Shown here: piece by piece, positions 63,172 to 64,000 of the stretch
Numbering within the stretch: position 1 is the stretch's first letter
How the letters are laid out: the number at the start of each line of letters is the position of its first letter
From: JABFWF01 sp035539135
GTDB taxonomy: Bacteria > Pseudomonadota > Gammaproteobacteria > Xanthomonadales > Xanthomonadaceae
DNA: 64,000 nt
Assembly (NCBI GenBank): GCA_035539135.1
Contig: DATLJD010000014.1
Span: 558,001-622,000, forward strand
Direction of reading: 5' to 3'
The notes under the pieces: model-generated
What the model was told of the DNA's origin: nothing
Seen by the model: the letters and a program-made list of their open reading frames with translations, nothing else
Databases searched by the model: none
Position numbers and translations under genes: made by a program

Positions 63172-64000
63172 TCAGCCTGGTCCGTGCCCGCTGACCTTCG
63201 CCACCGCGTCGTGCGGGTGCAGGCTCTCGAAATGGGCGACCGCGGCGTCGAAGCGCTCCACCCGCGGATCGCGCGACAGCGCCGCGGCGACCCGGCGCGC
63301 GGCGTCCTCGCAGAACATCAGGTTGGCGGCGTTGAGTTCGGCGAAGGCCTGCTCGTCCTCTCGCTTGACCGCGGTCTGCACCGGCGTGCCGAGCGCGTCC
63401 TCCAGCAGGTCCGCCAGCGCCGCGACCGGCAGTTCGTCGAAGGCGGGCTTCAGCTCGACCCGCACCTCGGCGCGGCTGCGCTGCGCGTGCGGGGTCGCGG
63501 CGAGGCCGCGCTCGGATTCGAGCCAGTCGCGCACCACGTCCGGCGACAGCGGCCGCGCGGCGGCGAAGTCCTCGGCGAAGCGCTGCGCGTTGCGCTGCCG
63601 GGACAGCGCCGCGGACGCCGGGCAGGTACTCGAATATTCGACCGACAGGGTCAGTGCGAGGCGCAGGTGGCCCTCGCGCAGGGTCGCCTCCAGCACCACC
63701 GGGTAGCGCTTCCAGCCGAGGTGGCCGCTGGCGAGCGCGGCGCGCTGCAGCAGGTGGTCGTAGCGCAGCACCAGGCGCGCGCTGGCCGACAACCCGCGCT
63801 GCGAGTCGACGAAGTCCTGCAGCACACGGCGCAGCCCGGCCGGGGTGATCACCTCGCTGGCGAAGGCCTGCTGCAGCTGCAGGTACAGCCGCGACATGTG
63901 GATGCCGCGCGCGCCGGGCTGGCGCAGGTCGACCGCGACGTCGGCGGAGGCCGCGACCTGGACAGGCTGGCCGTCCGCGCCGGCGATCCGCACCGGCAAC
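63172..64000 (-). CDS. folE2: GTP cyclohydrolase FolE2 (5' end beyond window)
   Basis: The metal-flexible GTP cyclohydrolase IB that starts folate (and queuosine) synthesis. About 276 residues are visible and the true start lies past the window edge; an in-frame TTG at 63999 is not taken as the start because homologues run 20-30 residues further. Conserved segments are GIHMSRLYLQLQ, the catalytic-cysteine site VEYSSTCPAS, RSRAEVRVELKP and KREDEQAFAELNAANLMFCE. It converges on pyrC. The C-terminus ends HPHDAVAKVSGHGPG. Confidence 0.93.
   Translation of the reverse strand, partial: LPVRIAGADGQPVQVAASADVAVDLRQPGARGIHMSRLYLQLQQAFASEVITPAGLRRVLQDFVDSQRGLSASARLVLRYDHLLQRAALASGHLGWKRYPVVLEATLREGHLRLALTLSVEYSSTCPASAALSRQRNAQRFAEDFAAARPLSPDVVRDWLESERGLAATPHAQRSRAEVRVELKPAFDELPVAALADLLEDALGTPVQTAVKREDEQAFAELNAANLMFCEDAARRVAAALSRDPRVERFDAAVAHFESLHPHDAVAKVSGHGPG

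Overview
The window is very GC-rich, densely coding chromosomal DNA. It most resembles the Xanthomonadaceae/Lysobacteraceae (a Lysobacter- or Luteimonas-like gammaproteobacterium). That placement rests on recognised gene content, not a database search: an arginine operon with acetylornithine carbamoyltransferase and a fused acetylglutamate kinase/synthase, methionine synthase split into two genes behind an ArsR-methyltransferase, a 1,678-residue NAD-glutamate dehydrogenase, a class I fumarase, and many GTAG-headed REP palindromes. Most genes are core metabolism. No prophage, transposase, CRISPR array or rRNA is visible; there is one tRNA.

Layout. 1-6,873 (minus): a sugar-phosphate operon zwf - HAD hydrolase - tal - pgi - tkt. 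7,051-12,554 (plus): thiolase, two alanine-rich lipoproteins, an acyl-CoA carboxylase beta subunit, a bactofilin with a zinc-ribbon partner, and a DUF2939 protein. 12,645-15,836 (plus): glycosyltransferase and glycogen-debranching-type glucosidase. 16,271-25,164 (minus): 5'-nucleotidase, TfoX-N protein, NAD kinase, giant NAD-GDH, acyl-CoA dehydrogenase. 25,741-30,451 (plus): ArsR/methyltransferase and split MetH, translationally coupled. 30,632-34,424 (plus): cardiolipin synthase-like PLD, BON-MscS channel and phospholipase A1, start-stop overlapped. 34,428-37,092 (minus): STAS-like protein, fumarase, and a frameshifted HMA-like protein. 37,195-42,277 (plus): ABC exporter, BON protein, sugar dehydrogenase lipoprotein, NYN-OST-HTH nuclease. 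42,333-45,663 (minus): aromatic amino-acid lyase and HisRS. 45,811: tRNA-Pro(CGG). 45,926-53,687 (minus): the arginine operon argF'-argG-argE'-argBA-GNAT-argC-argH, preceded by a candidate Arg-codon leader peptide and attenuator. 54,561-60,244 (plus): cysS, sufE, an MFS transporter, a Rieske-flavoprotein and a patatin. 60,302-64,000: a zinc-less DksA with a histone-H1-like tail, yidD, dihydroorotase and FolE2 (cut by the window end).

The most interesting signal is not a gene. Four intergenic gaps plus a fifth site hold nine copies of two related palindromic element families, called B and C here. Each has a 15-28 bp closing stem around two small hairpins whose loops read AUGGAU, AGGAU or similar. 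Arms covary between copies, and nearly all imperfect pairs are G.U wobbles on only one strand. That is the same strand on which the loops read GGA, as expected of a transcribed, structured RNA. Two copies carry the core of the CsrA/RsmA consensus (ACAGGAUGU) across a hairpin. In three places B and C stand divergently as a composite, twice around GTAG-REP palindromes. The second notable signal is the possible arginine attenuator ahead of argF'.
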